Source: OMOG01 sp041485845 | GTDB taxonomy: Bacteria; Acidobacteriota; Terriglobia; Bryobacterales; Bryobacteraceae | Direction: 5' to 3' | Assembly: GCA_041485845.1 (NCBI GenBank) | Contig: JBGPKH010000203.1 | Span: 1 to 12,980, forward strand | Length of the DNA: 12,980 nucleotides | Part shown: positions 1 to 7,345 of the stretch, one piece after another | How the letters are laid out: each line of letters starts with the position of its first letter | How positions within the stretch are numbered: the stretch's first letter is position 1 | The notes under the pieces: model-generated | The model's input: the letters and a program-made list of their open reading frames with translations, nothing else | Told to the model about the DNA's origin: nothing | The model's database searches: none | Program-made: the position numbers and the translations under genes

Positions 1-2687
1 ACCTGGTTATGGACCCGAAGGACCCCGAGGTGCTCTTCGCCGCCCTGTATCAACGGCAGCGCAAAGGGTGGGGATTCAACGGCGGCGGTCCGAACAGCGG
101 CATCTTTCGCACCAGCGATGGAGGCGCCACCTGGACCGAGCTCAAGACCGGCCTGCCGCGCGGCGACAAGGGGCGCATCGGGCTTTCGATTTTCCCCGGC
201 GATAATCGCATCGTGTATGCCATCGTGGAGGCCGATCCGGCGGGCCGCGGCGGAGGAGGCGGCGAAGCGCCCGCGGGCCAAGCGCCGGCCGGGGGGCGTG
301 GAGGTGGCCGCGGTGTCAGTGGCGGCGAAGGTCCGGCGGGCGAAACGCCGGCGGCCGGCCGGGGCGGCGGCCGCGGCGGACGAGGCGCGCCTGCATCGCC
401 CGCGTCCCTGGCGGGCGGGGTCTTCCGCAGCCTGGACCAGGGCGAAACCTGGGATCACATGACCGGCCTCAATCCGCGGCCCAGTTACTACAGCCGGATC
501 TACGTCGACCCCAAGGACGCCGACCGCGTGTACATCATGGGCTCGAACCGCGGCTTCTACATTTCCGACGACGCCGGCCGCAACTTCCGCGACGTCTTCA
601 GCGGCGTCCACGGCGAAGATCACGTGCTGTGGGTGGACCCGGACAACACCAACCGCCTGATCATCGGCGGCGATGGCGGCGTATCCATCTCGTATGATCG
701 CGGCCGGACGTGGCTGTTTCGCATCAACCTGCCGATCGGCCAGTTCTACAATATCTCGGCCAACAACGGCGATCCGTTTCTGGTGTGCGGCGGCTTGCAG
801 GACAACGGCAGTTGGTGTACGCCCGCGGCCACCAACATGGGGTATGGCGTCTCGTTCAAGGAAGCCTTCAACATCGGCGGCGGCGATGGCATGCAAGCCA
901 TCTTCGACGGCGACGATCGCACGGTGCTGGTGAGCTCGCAGAACGGGTTGACGCAGCGGCTGGACCTGGACACCATGCGGCGGCAGTCGATCGGTCCCGT
1001 GCAGCCGATGGAGCGGCCGAAGCCTGGCGAGCCGGGCTATCGGTGGTACTGGACGACGCCGCTGATCGTCTCCAGTTTTTCGCCGAACACCATCTATACC
1101 GGGGCGAACGTGGTATTCCGGTCGGACGACCGCGGCGTGAGCTGGAAGGCGATCAGTCCCGATCTGACCGCCAACGTGGATCGCGAGAAGCTGGAGATGA
1201 TGGACGGGCCGATCCCGCCGAACGCGTTCTCGCGGCATGACGGCCAGTCGAACTTCAGCGCGCTGACGGTGATTGCGGAATCGCCGCTCGACCGCAACCT
1301 GCTCTACACCGGCGCCGACGACGGAACCATTCAGATCACGCGCGACGGCGGGAAGCGCTGGACGAATCTGACCGCGAACCTGCGCGGTCTGCCGCCGCGC
1401 ACGAACATCAGCGGGATTGTGGCGTCGAAGCACGCGGCCGGCCGGGTGTACCTGACCGCGGACGGCCACTTCAACGACGACTACCGTCCTTATGTATTCA
1501 CCAGCGAGGATTACGGCAAGACCTGGCACGCGATTACCGCGGGGCTGCCGCCGACCTCGGTGCACCGCATCCGCGAGCACCCGGGAAATCCGAGTTTCCT
1601 GGTGACGGGATTGGAGGCGGGCGCCTACGCTTCGTTCGACCGCGGCGCGCATTGGAACGCTCTCGAAGGCAATTTGCCGCCGGCGCCGGTGTACGACCTG
1701 GCGTTCCAGGAGAAGGCCAACGCGCTGGTGCTGGGAACGCACGGGCGCGGCATCTGGGTGCTCGACCACATCGAGCCGCTCGCCCAACTGACGCCCGAGG
1801 TGATGAGCGGCAGCGGCCACCTGTTCCCGGTTCCGCCGGTGCATCACCAAGTCATCTACCCCGGCCAGTTCTGGTTTGGCGCGGGCGAATTCTTCGCGCC
1901 CAATCCGCCGTTCGGCGCGGTCCTGACGTATTACCTGCCCAAAGTGACGGGCGGCGCCGTGCAGATCTCGCTTGCCGACGCCTCGGGGAATTCCATCCGC
2001 ACGCTGCGCGGTCCGGCCCTGGCGGGGCTCAATCGCACGTGCTGGGACCTGCGGCAGGCGCCCGCTATCCCGGAGAACGCGGCGCCGATGGCCAATTGCG
2101 CCGGTGGGGCCCAGAGCCTCTTCGGCGGCGGGCGTGGGGGTCCGGTGGTGCTGCCGGGCAAGTACACGGTCTCCGTGACGCCGATGGGCGGGGCATCGCT
2201 GAAGACAGACGTAACGGTGCTGCCCGATCCGCGTTGGAATGTCTCGGATGCCGACCGCAAGTCGCGGCATGCGGCGATCATGAGCGCCTACGCGCTGCAG
2301 CAGCAGTTGCTGCCGGCGCGCGATGCGGCCCAAAAGATCGCGGAACAAGTAGCCGCGATCCGGCAATATCTCGCCGCGGCGGGTGAGGGCGGCAGGGCGG
2401 CGCTGGCGGCGGTGGAGAAGGTGTCCGCGCAGATCGGACAGGTGCAGGGTCAGGTCAACCGGTCGTTGACGTCCGCCGCCGGCGTGCAAAGCGCCATCGA
2501 CGGATATGACGGCTTGCCGACCGCGTCCCAACTGCGGCAACTGGATTGGGCGTGGCAAGACGCGGTGGTAGGGGTTGCGGCGCTGAACCGGGTGATCGAG
2601 CGGGACATGCCGGCGGTGTATGCCGCGGTGGGCGGCGCGGTGAAATGGCCCGAAGTGAGAGCGGTGGCGGCGCCGGTGCGGGAGTAA
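1..2687 (+). CDS. BNR/Asp-box (VPS10/sortilin-like) beta-propeller protein, 5' partial
   Basis: The reading frame is open to the left edge (first full codon at 3, reading L-V-M-D-P-K-D-P), so the methionine at 9 is internal and the N-terminus with any signal peptide is missing. About 894 codons remain. Counting M at nt 9 as residue 1, Asp-box motifs of the form S/T-x-D-x-G-x-T/x-W recur near 31-42, 137-148, 181-195 (degenerate), 224-238, 368-380, 441-452, 496-507 and 538-549, which is the pattern of sialidase/VPS10-type propeller blades. A Gly/Arg/Ala-rich insert lies at about 79-133. After the propeller comes a beta-sandwich-like stretch (about 600-735), then an Ala/Gln-rich helical tail (about 745-870). 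Homologues in Acidobacteriota are usually secreted proteins of about 1000 residues annotated as glycosyl hydrolase or VPS10-domain protein. No catalytic activity can be read from the visible part, and the substrate is unknown. The family call is firm; the function is not. Confidence 0.85.
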   Translation, partial: LVMDPKDPEVLFAALYQRQRKGWGFNGGGPNSGIFRTSDGGATWTELKTGLPRGDKGRIGLSIFPGDNRIVYAIVEADPAGRGGGGGEAPAGQAPAGGRGGGRGVSGGEGPAGETPAAGRGGGRGGRGAPASPASLAGGVFRSLDQGETWDHMTGLNPRPSYYSRIYVDPKDADRVYIMGSNRGFYISDDAGRNFRDVFSGVHGEDHVLWVDPDNTNRLIIGGDGGVSISYDRGRTWLFRINLPIGQFYNISANNGDPFLVCGGLQDNGSWCTPAATNMGYGVSFKEAFNIGGGDGMQAIFDGDDRTVLVSSQNGLTQRLDLDTMRRQSIGPVQPMERPKPGEPGYRWYWTTPLIVSSFSPNTIYTGANVVFRSDDRGVSWKAISPDLTANVDREKLEMMDGPIPPNAFSRHDGQSNFSALTVIAESPLDRNLLYTGADDGTIQITRDGGKRWTNLTANLRGLPPRTNISGIVASKHAAGRVYLTADGHFNDDYRPYVFTSEDYGKTWHAITAGLPPTSVHRIREHPGNPSFLVTGLEAGAYASFDRGAHWNALEGNLPPAPVYDLAFQEKANALVLGTHGRGIWVLDHIEPLAQLTPEVMSGSGHLFPVPPVHHQVIYPGQFWFGAGEFFAPNPPFGAVLTYYLPKVTGGAVQISLADASGNSIRTLRGPALAGLNRTCWDLRQAPAIPENAAPMANCAGGAQSLFGGGRGGPVVLPGKYTVSVTPMGGASLKTDVTVLPDPRWNVSDADRKSRHAAIMSAYALQQQLLPARDAAQKIAEQVAAIRQYLAAAGEGGRAALAAVEKVSAQIGQVQGQVNRSLTSAAGVQSAIDGYDGLPTASQLRQLDWAWQDAVVGVAALNRVIERDMPAVYAAVGGAVKWPEVRAVAAPVRE
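255..380 (+). repeat. Imperfect tandem repeat, two 63-bp units coding a Gly/Arg-rich insert
   Basis: Two adjacent 63-bp units (255-317 and 318-380) encode 21-residue blocks of the pattern G/S-G-G-E-x-P-A-G-x-x-P-A-x-G-R-G-G-G-R-G. They differ at only a few residues and remain in frame. The block sits between two propeller blades of the BNR protein, so it probably forms a flexible surface loop. It resembles RGG/low-complexity linkers. The duplication is read directly from the translated sequence; any role is inference. Confidence 0.75.
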
Positions 2688-2701
2688 ACTAGGGGTGAGT
2701 G

Positions 2702-3892
2702 ATGCGACTGACATCCATTCGCGCGAAGAATTTCAAGAGCTTCAAGGAACTGGATATTCGACTCGACAACCTGAATGTGCTGATCGGGGCGAATGCTTCG
2801 GGAAAGTCAAACTTCGTCCAGCTTTTTGCTTTTGTTCGGGACATTGTGGTGAGCGGGCTGGAGAACGCGATTTCGATTCAGGGCGGCGCGAAGTATCTGC
2901 GGAACTTGAACTGTGGGGAGGATGACCCACTAACTATTGAGTTGTCGATCGAGCACGACTCGAACGATCCGGTGCCGTTCCTTTTGGAGAGTGGCCCGTC
3001 GCGGGTGATCCGGTCGTGGTATCGTTTTTCGCTGACTTTTCGCGGCGGTCGCGGCGTGGTTGCGGAAGACGAGCTGAAGCTGCAACGCTCGAGCGAGTCG
3101 CAATCGAGTCCGGGAGACGTGACAGTCAAACGAGTGAACGGGCGTTACGACACTGAAGGGAATACCGGACTCGTGGGGCCTATGTGGCCGTCCTCGATAC
3201 AAGAGGATGTTCGTCACCCGGAGCTCCTGATCGAACACCAGGGCCTACGCGCACTTCTGCCCTCGCTGAACGGCTTGAGGTCAATCGAAGCTTATGATAT
3301 CGCGTCGAAAGAGCCAAAGACCGCAGTCCTCTTTGGCGGCAAGCGTGAACTCGAGCCGGACGGGCACAATCTCGCTATTGTTCTTGAACAGATCCTCTCG
3401 GATAACGAAGAGCGTCGGACGTTGATGAACCTGTTGAAGGATGCACTGCCCTTCATAAACGGCTTGGACATCGAAGCGTTATCGGACAGATCCTTATTCT
3501 TCCACCTACGAGAACGCTTCTCACAAGAGCCGGTACCGGCCGCATTTCTGTCCGACGGAACGGTGGACGTTATCGCACTGATCGTGATTCTTTATTTCGA
3601 GCGAAAGTCGCTCGTCATCATCGAAGAGGTGGAACGAAATCTGCATCCGTCGATGATGTCAAGTGTGGTGGCCTACCTAGAGGACGCGTCGCACCGCAAG
3701 CAGATCATCATCACCACTCATAGCCCGGAGATTGTGCGGCATACTGACCCAGGCCACCTAATCCTTATTTCGCGTGATTCCCACGGCTACTCTCGCGCCG
3801 AACGGCCGGTCGACAGAGCGGGAGTCCAACAGTTTCTTCGCGACGAGATCAGCATGCACGAACTGTACGTTCAAGACCTGCTTGAGGTATGA
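2702..3892 (+). CDS. AAA ATPase of the SMC/RecF-like (AAA_21 / OLD-type) group, probable defence ATPase
   Basis: A 396-residue soluble ATPase. It opens with the usual family start (I-R-A-K-N-F-K-S-F). Walker A is GANASGKS at residues 29-36, an ABC-like signature LSDGT lies at 283-287, a Walker B with paired glutamates (L-V-I-I-E-E-V-E) has E308/E309, and the switch histidine H340 lies in T-T-H-S-P-E. This order defines SMC/RecF-like ATPases that dimerise around ATP; they appear as the ATPase half of OLD, RloA/AbiL, PARIS (AriA) and related systems. No nuclease domain is fused. ATG at 2702 is chosen over GTG at 2699 because AGGGG at 2691-2695 gives 6-base spacing. The gene begins 14 bp after the preceding stop. 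The next gene starts 3 bp after this stop, so the two are surely co-transcribed. GC is clearly lower than in the neighbours (29 of 60 bases in 3421-3480 against 42 of 60 in 1681-1740), suggesting transfer. The defence role is inferred from family and pairing. Confidence 0.88.
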   Translation: MRLTSIRAKNFKSFKELDIRLDNLNVLIGANASGKSNFVQLFAFVRDIVVSGLENAISIQGGAKYLRNLNCGEDDPLTIELSIEHDSNDPVPFLLESGPSRVIRSWYRFSLTFRGGRGVVAEDELKLQRSSESQSSPGDVTVKRVNGRYDTEGNTGLVGPMWPSSIQEDVRHPELLIEHQGLRALLPSLNGLRSIEAYDIASKEPKTAVLFGGKRELEPDGHNLAIVLEQILSDNEERRTLMNLLKDALPFINGLDIEALSDRSLFFHLRERFSQEPVPAAFLSDGTVDVIALIVILYFERKSLVIIEEVERNLHPSMMSSVVAYLEDASHRKQIIITTHSPEIVRHTDPGHLILISRDSHGYSRAERPVDRAGVQQFLRDEISMHELYVQDLLEV

Positions 3893-3895
3893 AAA

Positions 3896-4411
3896 GTGGG
3901 GAAACGGCTGGTGGTCTGGGTTGAAGGCAAGCAGGACCGCCGCTTTTTCGAGGCCGTTGTCAAACCCCGCCTATCCAGGATATCCGATGACTTGCTAATC
4001 AAGGAGGACAGCGAGCGGCAGCGCCCCTTGATTAACCGTACCCTGCGCTCTATGTCCCACCAGGGCTTCGACCGTCTGTTCGTAACAGACATGAACGCCG
4101 CTCCGTGTGTCACGAGTCGCAAGGACAAGTTGAAGGCACACTACCCGGAGCTGCTGGACGAGGAAATCATCGTGGTCGCAACCGAGATCGAGAGCTGGTA
4201 TCTTGCTGGGCTCACACCCGATGGTGAATCTGCTCTCAAGGTCAAATGTCAAACGTCCACCGATCGCCTCACCAAAGAGGATCTCGATCGGCTGAGGCCG
4301 TCGCGGTTCGACTCGGAGACCTTCCTGTTGGAACTTCTCCAGCATTTCGACGTCGAAACCGCGCGCGGACGAAATCAGTCGTTCGCGCACCTCTTCCGCA
4401 AGTTCCTCTAG
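3896..4411 (+). CDS. Small TOPRIM-like protein (DUF4276/RloB-like), partner of the ATPase
   Basis: 171 residues starting at GTG 3896. GAGG at 3884-3887 inside the end of the ATPase gene is the likely ribosome site, so translation is probably coupled. The layout matches a minimal TOPRIM fold: beta-strand and acidic turn L-V-V-W-V-E-G-K-Q-D (E10, D14), a second strand ending F-V-T-D-M-N-A-A-P-C (D65, with N67 where a classical TOPRIM has the second Asp), then T-E-I-E-S-W-Y-L-A-G (E97, E99) and a C-terminal helical part. TOPRIM proteins use such carboxylates to bind metal and cut or join nucleic acid; in RloB, AriB and OLD systems this subunit is the presumed effector. The V-E-G-K-x-D and E-S-W motifs also occur in small DUF4276-like proteins found beside AAA ATPases. 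The exact family is uncertain, and nuclease activity is inferred only. Its stop codon overlaps that of the converging gene. Confidence 0.6.
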   Translation: MGKRLVVWVEGKQDRRFFEAVVKPRLSRISDDLLIKEDSERQRPLINRTLRSMSHQGFDRLFVTDMNAAPCVTSRKDKLKAHYPELLDEEIIVVATEIESWYLAGLTPDGESALKVKCQTSTDRLTKEDLDRLRPSRFDSETFLLELLQHFDVETARGRNQSFAHLFRKFL

Positions 4412-6474
4412 CGGGCGCGCCCCGCGTACTTCTTCCACAGCGCCGGGTCGGAGAGCATCTTCACAAACAGGCCGCCGACCACCGACCGCGCCTGGAAGCC
4501 CTGCTGCTTGCCGGTCACGGTGTCGTACCAGTCGGTGAGCGGCACGCGGGTCGGCGACTCGTTGGCGAACCGATAGGCCGGGGCGACGATCTTCTCGAAG
4601 TCGGCCGGGTTGTCGGCGAGCGTGGCGGTCCACAAGATCCAATCGAGCTTGGTGTAGTCCCGGCGATTGTCGAGCGGCAGTCCGAAGGCATTCTGCTTCG
4701 TGAGGTAGAAGGCCATCTCCTTGCGCGCCACTTCGGGCGGAAAGAGGTTCAGGCCGAGGAGCTTGTCCCAGACGAGATTGTACTTCTGGCTCCAGGTACC
4801 GGGCTTGTCGAAGGCCAGGCGATAGTGGTCGCCGTCGTTGGCCAGGTCGTGCCACTTGCGCGCGAATTCCTGGGCGGTCTGGCGGTAGAGCGCGGCTTCC
4901 GGCTTGCGGCCGAGCAGGTCGGCGAGCATCCCGTAAGAGCCCAGCGCCAGGATGGCCTTGATCGAGAGGTTGGCGTTGTGCGCCAGGTGGCCGGCGAAAT
5001 CGTCGGTGGAAAGCTGGTTTTCGGGGTCGAGGCCTTTCTCCTTCAGGTACTCCGCCCACCTGGTGAGCTCGGGCCAATATTTTTCGGCGTAGGCGGCATT
5101 TCCCTCCACGCGCGCCAGCGCGGCGAGCATGATCAGCATGTTGCCGCTCTCTTCCACCGGCATCTGATTTTCTTCGGTGCGCTCGCCGCCTCCGTAGACC
5201 TGGCCGTTGGCTTGCGGGTAGGTGCCGAGATCGTGCGGCGCGAAGGGCCAGCGCCAGCGGGCCATGCGGGAATACTCCAGCACCGGATGAAGCTGGGCGC
5301 GCAGCAGCCGCGGATTGAACAGCAGGGTGAAGGGCGCGCTGGGATAGATCACATCCACGGTGGCGATGCAGCCGTTGCTGAAATTTTCCTTGGGAAAATA
5401 CATAGGAGTGCCGTCGATATCGGCCACCAGCTTGTGGGCGGCCAGTGTCTGGCGATAGGCCAGCGCGGCGAGGCGGGCGTAGCGCTGGCCTCCGACTCTG
5501 GTCATGTCGGCCATGAGCTCCTGGTCGAAGGCCTTGCTGCGCTCGAGCAGCGCATCGTGATCGCGGCGGCCCATGCGCAGCAGTTCCGCGGCATCGGCGC
5601 CCTTGCGCCGCCACCAGGGGCGCTCGCGGCGTTCGAAGTATTCGATGGAGTAAAGGTCGTCGTAGGCCAGCATGAGGTAGCGCGAAACCGGGCGGGGGCC
5701 TACGCGGCCGAGAGCGAAACTGTACGCCAGAACGTTGACGGCGTTGCGCGGTGCGGTATCCGAGAAGGTATCGGAGTCCGGCAAACGGCCGGTCGTCTCG
5801 AAGGCGCTTCTAGCCTGCTGCCGGAGACCCGAGACTTCGGAAACACCCTCGGGCCTGTCGGCGGCGAGATACAGGTAGCCCCAATCGATGCGCAGATCGT
5901 CGCCGCGCTTGGCCAGCACGGGCTGGTCGCGCGAGCCCATGCGCAGCAGCGGCTGGCCGTCCAACTGAAAGCGCGAATAGACCACGGGCTGGTCGGCGGT
6001 GTTGACCACCAGGTCGGAGGCGGCCTCGAAGTATACGGACACGTCATGCTCCTTGCCGTCGGCGGCGGAGACCCGCCAGTCGATGTAGGTCAGCGGCCGC
6101 GAGAGGACGTCGAGGTCGTCCGGCAGGGCAGGAGTAAAGAATGTCAGGACCAGGCCGATTCCCGCGCCCGAGAATTCGTAGATGGTGCGGGTGGGCAGCA
6201 CTTCGACGCGCGTCTGATCGAGGGCCGGAGAAGGCTGGCGGTCGCGCCCCATCACGCGGAAGGTCTTGCCGTCGATGCGGGCCATCGCGGCCAGACTGTT
6301 GGGTTTGCCCGTCCAGTGCGCGGCGCCGCTGTCGGTGAGGCGGTCGGCCATCGACCAGATGCTGAAGTAGGGATCGTGCGCCACCAGGGGGACGGCCGGC
6401 GGGCGGAACTCTTGGGCGGGCGCGGTGAGACACGCAACGGTGAACAACGCGGCCAGGGGATGCAGGATTTTCAT
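4408..6474 (-). CDS. Secreted glutaminase A-like protein (DUF4964/DUF5127/DUF4965/DUF1793)
   Basis: 688 residues from ATG at 6474. An in-frame ATG at 6519 would add 15 residues, but the start at 6474 gives a clean type I signal peptide: Lys2, a hydrophobic core L-A-A-L-F-T-V-A, and a likely cut after A-P-A at residue 20. Neither start has a strong Shine-Dalgarno site. The mature protein begins with the family hallmarks H-D-P-Y-F-S-I-W-S and H-W-T-G-K-P-N-S-L, then a beta-rich N-terminal domain (DUF5127-like), followed by an alpha/alpha-barrel half with F-P-K-E-N-F-S-N-G and P-V-E-E-S-G-N-M-L. This is the domain order of fungal glutaminase A (GtaA) and its bacterial relatives, and the length is normal. 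Bacterial members may act on glycans or glutamine-containing substrates; the true substrate is not evident. The protein is periplasmic or extracellular. It is convergent with the ATPase/TOPRIM pair and divergent from padR. Confidence 0.88.
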   Translation of the reverse strand: MKILHPLAALFTVACLTAPAQEFRPPAVPLVAHDPYFSIWSMADRLTDSGAAHWTGKPNSLAAMARIDGKTFRVMGRDRQPSPALDQTRVEVLPTRTIYEFSGAGIGLVLTFFTPALPDDLDVLSRPLTYIDWRVSAADGKEHDVSVYFEAASDLVVNTADQPVVYSRFQLDGQPLLRMGSRDQPVLAKRGDDLRIDWGYLYLAADRPEGVSEVSGLRQQARSAFETTGRLPDSDTFSDTAPRNAVNVLAYSFALGRVGPRPVSRYLMLAYDDLYSIEYFERRERPWWRRKGADAAELLRMGRRDHDALLERSKAFDQELMADMTRVGGQRYARLAALAYRQTLAAHKLVADIDGTPMYFPKENFSNGCIATVDVIYPSAPFTLLFNPRLLRAQLHPVLEYSRMARWRWPFAPHDLGTYPQANGQVYGGGERTEENQMPVEESGNMLIMLAALARVEGNAAYAEKYWPELTRWAEYLKEKGLDPENQLSTDDFAGHLAHNANLSIKAILALGSYGMLADLLGRKPEAALYRQTAQEFARKWHDLANDGDHYRLAFDKPGTWSQKYNLVWDKLLGLNLFPPEVARKEMAFYLTKQNAFGLPLDNRRDYTKLDWILWTATLADNPADFEKIVAPAYRFANESPTRVPLTDWYDTVTGKQQGFQARSVVGGLFVKMLSDPALWKKYAGRAR

Positions 6475-6490
6475 GACTGTCGGCACGAGC

Positions 6491-6519
6491 TTGACATTTC
6501 TTCCGGCATGGCGCAACAT
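6491..6519 (+). promoter_or_regulatory. Candidate promoter of the PadR gene
   Basis: A perfect TTGACA (6491-6496) is followed after 17 bases by CAACAT (6514-6519), a poor but positionally correct -10 box. Transcription would start at about 6526, next to the ATG at 6528, consistent with the lack of any Shine-Dalgarno sequence there. It lies in the short gap between two divergent genes. The strong -35 is seen directly; the -10 is weak. Confidence 0.5.
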
Positions 6520-6523
6520 CAGA

Positions 6524-6534
6524 TAGAATGTCTA
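6524..6534. promoter_or_regulatory. Short palindrome over the padR start codon, possible operator
   Basis: TAGA-ATG-TCTA is a perfect 4-bp dyad centred on the start codon at 6528-6530. A second dyad, ACAT-N8-ATGT (6516-6531), overlaps it and the -10 region. PadR-family proteins bind short dyads of ATGT/ACAT type and often repress themselves, so this is a plausible autoregulatory site. Dyads this short occur by chance, so confidence is low. Confidence 0.25.
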
Positions 6535-6878
6535 CGGTAGATGATCCACGGGAGAGACTGGAGTTCCTGCAGGGAACTCTCGAAGTCCTGATTCTTCGCA
6601 GTCTGCAGATTGGTCCGAATCACGCATACGGCATCTCGCAGTTTCTGGAGCGGCAATCCGACCACGAGTTTCTGGTGGACAACGGCTCGCTGTACCCGGC
6701 TTTGCAAAGGCTTTTGCAGCGGGGATGGATTACGGCGCAGTGGAAGACCTCGCCGAACGCGCGCCGCGCGAAGTACTACCGGCTCACGACGGTCGGCCGC
6801 CAACAGCTTGTGACCGCGACGTCCAAGTGGGAGCGGTTTGTCGAAGCCATGGCGCGAATACTGGCTCCCGAGGGTTAG
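6528..6878 (+). CDS. PadR-family transcriptional regulator, acidobacterial type
   Basis: 116 residues with the winged-helix PadR fold: L-Q-G-T-L-E-V-L-I-L-R-S-L (helix 1), H-A-Y-G-I-S-Q-F-L, then N-G-S-L-Y-P-A-L-Q-R-L-L-Q-R-G-W-I (recognition helix and start of wing), and R-R-A-K-Y-Y-R-L-T-T-V-G-R-Q-Q-L (wing and C-terminal helix). The N-N/A-R-R-A-K-Y/F-Y-R-L-T motif and short C-terminus match the acidobacterial PadR subfamily (TIGR03433), which typically sits just upstream of ADOP permease genes, as here. ATG 6528 is the only usable start: an in-frame TGA lies at 6492-6494, no other start codon intervenes, and the conserved region begins 11 residues in. No ribosome site is visible, so the message may be leaderless. 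It probably represses itself and the permease that once followed. The gene looks intact although its partner is destroyed. Confidence 0.95.
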   Translation: MSTVDDPRERLEFLQGTLEVLILRSLQIGPNHAYGISQFLERQSDHEFLVDNGSLYPALQRLLQRGWITAQWKTSPNARRAKYYRLTTVGRQQLVTATSKWERFVEAMARILAPEG

Positions 6879-6912
6879 CGCGACGCGGGAATGGTGGTGA
6901 AAGCGGCGCGGG

Positions 6913-7345
6913 ATGCAGAGCCGCCGCGACGACGATTTGCGCGAAGAGATCGACGCACACCTGGAGATGTGCGTCCGGGAGGAAGGTGGCGCAGCGTATC
7001 GCGGCGCGGCGCACCAACGAGATCGGCATCCGCCTGGCGCTGGGAGCGACACGGCCGGGCGTTCTCGGAATGGTGCTGCGGGAGACGCTCGTTCTGGTGT
7101 TGCCGGGACTGGCGATCGGGGCGCCCGCCACGCTGGCGGCGACTCGTTTTCTCTCCACGATGCCGTTCGGGATCGGCCCCGGCGATTCACTCACCATCGC
7201 CGCTGCGGCCATGCTCCTGATGGCGGTGGCGGTGCTGGCGGGCTTCGTTCCGGCGCGGCGGGCGTCGCAGGTCGATCCCATGGTGGCGCTGCGATACGAA
7301 CAGAGACTCGCAGGGCGGAAGCAGAGGGGAGGCCTTTCCTTTTGA
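6913..7345 (+). pseudogene. Remnant of an ADOP/MacB-like ABC transporter permease (internal deletion plus frameshift)
   Basis: Two ends of one large permease are joined in different frames. The first 24 codons (6913-6984) give S-R-R-D-D-D-L-R-E-E-I-D-A-H-L-E-M, the standard N-terminus of ADOP proteins. From 6986, in the +1 frame, the sequence reads V-A-Q-R-I-A-A-R-R-T-N-E-I-G-I-R-L-A-L-G-A and continues through FtsX-type membrane segments to F-V-P-A-R-R-A-S-Q-V-D-P-M-V-A-L-R-Y-E and a stop at 7343-7345, the standard C-terminus. Intact ADOP proteins are about 800 residues, so some 650 residues, including the periplasmic domain and most membrane helices, are missing. The junction lies at about 6984-6986. 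It begins 34 bp after the PadR stop, the usual PadR-permease order. No functional product is expected. Confidence 0.88.

Noticed and set aside
1652..2386. Overlapping plus-strand frame inside the BNR gene
   Set aside because: Low-complexity Arg/Ala/Gly translation in a shifted frame of a strongly supported coding region.
4411..4425. GCGGG-CGCGC-CCCGC hairpin just after the TOPRIM-like gene stop, possible terminator
   Set aside because: There is no T-run on either strand and it lies within the last codons of the converging gene, so it is probably codon composition.
3995..5614. Open frame of 539 codons on the minus strand spanning parts of two genes
   Set aside because: It is an Arg/Ala/Pro-rich shadow frame crossing the convergent junction; both genes underneath are well supported.
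4246..6540. Open frame of 764 codons on the plus strand opposite the glutaminase-like gene
   Set aside because: The translation is rich in Gly/Val/Arg/Ala/His with no recognisable domain, while the opposite strand gives clear family motifs and a signal peptide. Long antisense frames are expected in high-GC genes.
6725..6985. Frame running from within padR into the permease remnant, suggesting one long gene
   Set aside because: Only the part after about 6986 shows permease sequence; the earlier part is the shifted frame of padR.
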